From: Rhodocyclaceae bacterium
Lineage (GTDB): Bacteria > Pseudomonadota > Gammaproteobacteria > Burkholderiales > Rhodocyclaceae
NCBI GenBank assembly: GCA_030824115.1
Contig: JAVBYI010000009.1
Span: forward strand, 124,001-188,000
Reading direction: 5' to 3'
DNA length: 64,000 nucleotides
Position numbers and translations under genes: made by a program. Shown here in pieces: positions 60,555-64,000 of the stretch. Numbering within the stretch: the first letter of the stretch is position 1; each line of letters starts with the position of its first letter. Below the pieces are notes generated by a model, which saw only the letters and a list, made by a program, of their open reading frames with translations, did not search any database and was not told where the DNA came from.

Positions 60555-63068
60555 TCACTGGTGCTGTTGCAGGAAGACAAGCGCTTCGCTGGCGGGCAGG
60601 GGTTTGCTGTAGTAGTAGCCCTGCAGATAGTCGCATTGATGCGCCACCAGGAACTTGCGTTGTTCCTCGGTTTCGACCCCCTCGGCGACCACCTTCAGGC
60701 CGAGATTGTGGGCCAGCGCCAGTGTGGCCGCGCTGATTTCCGCATCGTTTTGATCGGTTTCGATATCGCGCACAAAGGCCCGGTCCAGCTTCAGCACATT
60801 GATCGGCAGCCGCTTCAGGTAGGCGAGTGACGAATAGCCGGTGCCAAAGTCGTCGATGGCCAGATGCACACCCAGATTGCGCAGCGCCTGCAAGGTGCGG
60901 ATGGCGCGATTGGGGTTCTCCATGGCCGCCGACTCGGTAATTTCCAGTTCCAGATCCCGTCCCTCGAGTCCGTGTTTTTTCAGGATCTCGGCAACGCTGG
61001 TCACAAGGTCAGGTGAGCGCAACTGCTTCGCGGACAAATTCACAGCCATGCGAATCCCATGGATTCCCTCGGTCTTCCACTGCGCCATCTGGCGGCAGGC
61101 TTCATTGAGTACCCAGCGGCCCAGTTCCTCAATCAGGCCCGATTCCTCGGCAATCGCAATGAACTTGAGTGGCGGGATATGGCCGCGCTTGGGATGGTGC
61201 CAGCGTGCCAGCGCCTCAACACCACACGCATGCTCATCGATGGCACAGACTTGGGGCTGATAGTGCAGTGCCAGCTTGCCTGTCTGTAGTGCCTCGCGCA
61301 GGTCGCCTTCCAGCTCCAGTCGCTCGCTGGCGGCAACATTCATGGAAGAGGTGAAGTACTGCACGTTGTTGCGGCCACGTTCCTTGGCGTGGTACATCGC
61401 CGTGTCTGCATTCTTCATCAGCGCTTGCCCATCATTCCCGTCACTCGGGAAAATTGCGACCCCGATGCTCGGGCTGGAGTGCAACTGATTGTTTTCGATC
61501 TGGTAAGTCTCACCCAGAATACGCAGGATCTTTTCGGCAACCGGCACTGCCTCGAGATCCGACGTCAGCCCCGGCAGCACGACGACAAACTCGTCACCGC
61601 CAAGGCGGGCCACAATGTCGCTGTCACGCACGCATTCCTTCAGTCGACGCGCAATCTCGATCAACAGCAGGTCACCCACGTGATGACCGAGGGTATCGTT
61701 GATGTTCTTGAAGCGATCCATGTCGATGAACAGCACGGCCACGCCGAGGCTTTCACGATTGGCCGTCAACAGCGCCTGGTCAAGGCGATTTTCCAGGTTG
61801 TAGCGATTGATCAGGCCGGTCAGCGCATCGTGGTGGGCCAGATAATCGATGCGTGCTTCGTTGGCCTTGCGTTCGCTGATATCCGAGAAGCTGGCGACAT
61901 AGAACAGTGCCTTGCCGTGCGCATCGCGAATGGCGGAGATCGACGTCCATTTCGGATAAATCTCACCGCTCTTTTTCCGATCCCAGAGTTCGCCATGCCA
62001 GAAACCATCCGTGCGAATGCATTGCCACATGGCGTCATAAACCGCACGCGGCGTGTTACCGCTCGACAGCATGCCCGGATCCTTGCCGCGCACTTCATCA
62101 AGCGTGTAGCCGGTTTGCGCGGTAAAGGACGCGTTGACGTTGATGATGCGGTTGCGGTCATCGGTGATCAGCATCGATTCACCGCTGTTGTCAAAGGCAT
62201 TGGCGTACAACTGCAATTCTTCCGCGACGGCTTCGGCATTCTGCTTGGCGCGCTCCAGCGCCTCACGACCCTGCTCAATGTGCTCCGCCATGCTGCGCAT
62301 GGCACTCGTCAGCTGCCCGACCTCATCGTACGAATCAGGCACCAGGCGGTTGCTCATGTCGCCAAGGGCAATGCGCTTCGACCAAGCCAGCAGACCATGA
62401 ATGCGCCGACTGGCACGGCGCGTCACAAAAAACGCCATGCCCAGCAAAAAGATACCGCCCAGGATCGCCATGGCGATGGTGATCCAGACATTCCGGCCAG
62501 AGGCCTGGGTCAGGCTCTCACGCGTCACCGAAATTTCCTCGAACGCGTGGCGCGTGAGATGTTGCATGGTGTTCTGAATCACCGCGAGTTGTTCGCCCTC
62601 GGTGCGCGCCAACAATTCAAAGGCGGTTTCCTTTTCAAAGTCGCTGCTCAGTTGCATCGCTTCATTCGCGCCGGCGAAGTAGGCGGCCACCGCCGCCATC
62701 ATCGTATGGACTTGTCCAATCGCTTCCTGATGCCCGTTTTTCTGCTCATCTGCTGCAAGCAGGTGCAGATACGCCTCAATGCGGCTGCGCGACAGGCCCA
62801 GTTCATCGGCCAGCGTCCGCATGGTGTCGGCGCCTTCGCTGGCCTGATGACGCAAGGTCAGGGCGCGATGCACCGCCAGATCGCGCTCCAGTCCCTGCAG
62901 AATCTTGAGCCGCTCACTGCTCGCGGCATACATGTCGCCGAGCTCGGTGACTGAACGCTCAAGAATGAAGGCGGAACTGATAATGGCGCCGACGGCAAGG
63001 ACACCGAGGACGACCATCGGCACCAGCAGTTGCTGGAACAGGGTCAAGTTCTTGTAGCGATTCAGCAT
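60555..63068 (-). CDS. Membrane-bound GGDEF-EAL protein with HAMP and PAS domains
   Basis: 837 aa. Two membrane segments (about 10-34 and 190-210) flank a helical periplasmic sensor; then HAMP, PAS (NSGESMLITDDRNRIINVN), GGDEF with ARLGGDEFVVVL near 490, and EAL with GVEALARWHHP near 620 and an intact ELTES (EITES) and DDFGTGYSSL. It could make or break c-di-GMP. It follows the ModA-like gene by 17 bases, so the binding protein may feed its sensor domain. Confidence 0.93.
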   Translation of the reverse strand: MLNRYKNLTLFQQLLVPMVVLGVLAVGAIISSAFILERSVTELGDMYAASSERLKILQGLERDLAVHRALTLRHQASEGADTMRTLADELGLSRSRIEAYLHLLAADEQKNGHQEAIGQVHTMMAAVAAYFAGANEAMQLSSDFEKETAFELLARTEGEQLAVIQNTMQHLTRHAFEEISVTRESLTQASGRNVWITIAMAILGGIFLLGMAFFVTRRASRRIHGLLAWSKRIALGDMSNRLVPDSYDEVGQLTSAMRSMAEHIEQGREALERAKQNAEAVAEELQLYANAFDNSGESMLITDDRNRIINVNASFTAQTGYTLDEVRGKDPGMLSSGNTPRAVYDAMWQCIRTDGFWHGELWDRKKSGEIYPKWTSISAIRDAHGKALFYVASFSDISERKANEARIDYLAHHDALTGLINRYNLENRLDQALLTANRESLGVAVLFIDMDRFKNINDTLGHHVGDLLLIEIARRLKECVRDSDIVARLGGDEFVVVLPGLTSDLEAVPVAEKILRILGETYQIENNQLHSSPSIGVAIFPSDGNDGQALMKNADTAMYHAKERGRNNVQYFTSSMNVAASERLELEGDLREALQTGKLALHYQPQVCAIDEHACGVEALARWHHPKRGHIPPLKFIAIAEESGLIEELGRWVLNEACRQMAQWKTEGIHGIRMAVNLSAKQLRSPDLVTSVAEILKKHGLEGRDLELEITESAAMENPNRAIRTLQALRNLGVHLAIDDFGTGYSSLAYLKRLPINVLKLDRAFVRDIETDQNDAEISAATLALAHNLGLKVVAEGVETEEQRKFLVAHQCDYLQGYYYSKPLPASEALVFLQQHQ

Positions 63069-63085
63069 CTGCGCGCTGGAAGCGT

Positions 63086-63871
63086 TCAGTGACCCGTGGG
63101 TTCGAAACGCTCGGCCAGAAAGATCTGCCGGGCAGTTTGACTCTGCAGGAACTTCAGGAAATCACGCACCTCCTCCTTGTTGGCGGACGACTTGAGGGGT
63201 GCAAGAAAGTAGCGAATCGGCTTGTGCAAGCGGGTGTCGATGGCAAAACTTTCTTTCAGATGCTGGTTGAGATTGGTGCGAAACAGGATGCCCGCCGTCC
63301 CCGTCTTTTTCTCGGCCAGGGATTCGGCCAGCAGGGTGATGTTCTTTCGGGTCGCAATCTTGTCCTTGATCCGCCCCCACAAACCGGCGCTTTCCAGTGC
63401 TTCCTTGGCGTAACGACCAAACGGTGCCGTACTCGGATCGCCGATCAGGATATCCGTCACTTGTTCGCTGGCCAGATCCTGCAGGTTGTTGAGCTGAAGC
63501 GGATTGACGCTCGCCACCGCAACCACGAGACGATTGCCCCACGGGCTGCTTACCTGCTCGCGGGCTACCAGGGTGTTTTCGACCGCAAAGTCCATCCACT
63601 CCTGATCGGCCGAAACGAAAATGTCGGCATGCAGCGCACCGCCTCGCAAACCCTTGGCGAGCAGGCCGGACGATTTGCAGTTGTAGTCGATCTCGACCGG
63701 GGTGCTGGCCTGATAGGCCGCGCCGATCTTTTTCATGACCTCGCAGGTGGAGTTCGCCAATGCCAGCCGGAGATGCTCAGCCAGCGCGGGTGGTGTAAGC
63801 ACCAGGAACAGGAATAGTGTAGACAGCAGCCCGCGCCAGAAACGCGATGGCAATGGCGATAGCATTGGCAT
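63086..63871 (-). CDS. ModA-like molybdate/tungstate-type substrate-binding protein
   Basis: 261 aa. Signal peptide MPMLSPLPSRFWRGLLSTLF and on to PPALA. The mature part resembles ModA: RLALANSTCEVMKKIGAAYQ, SSGLLAKGLRGGALHADIFV and GDPSTAPFGRYAKEAL. Its ligand may be an oxyanion. No ModB/ModC permease genes are adjacent; instead it is upstream of a membrane GGDEF-EAL gene, so it may sense rather than transport. ATG at 63871 is preferred over one at 63904 because it places the signal peptide at the start. Confidence 0.8.
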   Translation of the reverse strand: MPMLSPLPSRFWRGLLSTLFLFLVLTPPALAEHLRLALANSTCEVMKKIGAAYQASTPVEIDYNCKSSGLLAKGLRGGALHADIFVSADQEWMDFAVENTLVAREQVSSPWGNRLVVAVASVNPLQLNNLQDLASEQVTDILIGDPSTAPFGRYAKEALESAGLWGRIKDKIATRKNITLLAESLAEKKTGTAGILFRTNLNQHLKESFAIDTRLHKPIRYFLAPLKSSANKEEVRDFLKFLQSQTARQIFLAERFEPTGH

Positions 63872-63944
63872 CTTGATCCCCCGATTATTTTTCTCGGGTG
63901 TCATGATGGCACATCTGCGCCCCAAGTTGGGGCGTCATTTTCTT

Positions 63945-63968
63945 GCCGTCCTACCAGCGCCGACTTTT
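63945..63968 (-). repeat. 24-bp motif copy 21 (upstream of the ModA-like gene)
   Basis: Both arms perfect, spacer GTAG. Lies about 75 bases upstream of the ModA-like ATG in the non-coding right end. Confidence 0.88.
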
Positions 63969-64000
63969 ACGTCAGCGCTGCCCCAACCATCTGCTGCGCT

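Overview
The window is GC-rich, densely coding chromosomal DNA of a betaproteobacterium, most likely a member of the Rhodocyclales or a close relative. The evidence is the recA-recX / lptB-rpoN-hpf-ptsN-hprK block, zapB-like/zapA followed by 6S RNA and an EVE-domain gene, ubiJ-ubiE-DUF971, a RibBA with a decayed GTP cyclohydrolase half, a second infA gene and several c-di-GMP proteins. No rRNA, tRNA, insertion sequence, prophage or CRISPR array was seen. The taxonomic call rests on gene order and protein style, not on a marker-gene comparison.

Region 1 (1-15.8 kb) is a cobalamin locus. A leftward operon btuB-btuC-btuD-btuF-cobO-cobB-bluB lies behind a clear cobalamin riboswitch and couples corrinoid uptake to a,c-diamide formation, adenosylation and lower-ligand synthesis. 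Further left are cobQ and cobT-cobS (leftward), an M48 protease with cobU, and cobD-cobC-btuF (rightward). No corrin-ring genes are present in the window. Region 2 (15.8-22 kb) holds zapB-like/zapA, 6S RNA, an EAL-like/HDOD protein, an EVE protein, a TauE transporter, a diguanylate cyclase and ubiquinone genes. Region 3 (22-34 kb) holds phoB-phoR and a long leftward series of housekeeping genes: ribBA-ribH-nusB-thiL-pgpA-pncC-recA-recX-lptB-rpoN-hpf-ptsN-hprK.

Region 4 (33.9-44 kb) contains small uncharacterised proteins, several behind sigma-54 type -24/-12 promoters; a Ca-type P-ATPase; a Bax-inhibitor-1 protein; a MocR regulator divergent from a DUF2917 gene; and a TIGR02285-like periplasmic protein. 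Region 5 (44-53 kb) has lemA with two TPM-domain genes, then the Anbu (ancestral proteasome) cluster: transglutaminase/DUF2126, Anbu, circularly permuted ATP-grasp and alpha-E. Region 6 (53-64 kb) has ribE, dsbD, cutA, an operon of a zinc-finger-less ClpX paralogue, a DEAD-box-like protein with eroded motifs and a B12-binding radical SAM protein, then a cold-shock gene with an attenuator-like leader, infA, a GGDEF-EAL protein and a ModA-like binding protein.

The main discovery candidate is a 24-bp bipartite motif: AAAWGTCGGCGCTG, four variable bases, then GACGGC. It occurs about 20 times on both strands, inside genes in five of six possible frames and often right at stop codons. Where family knowledge permits comparison, the coding copies appear to replace native sequence without changing protein length. 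That fits a signal sequence, such as an uptake-type or protein-binding site, better than a simple insertion element.
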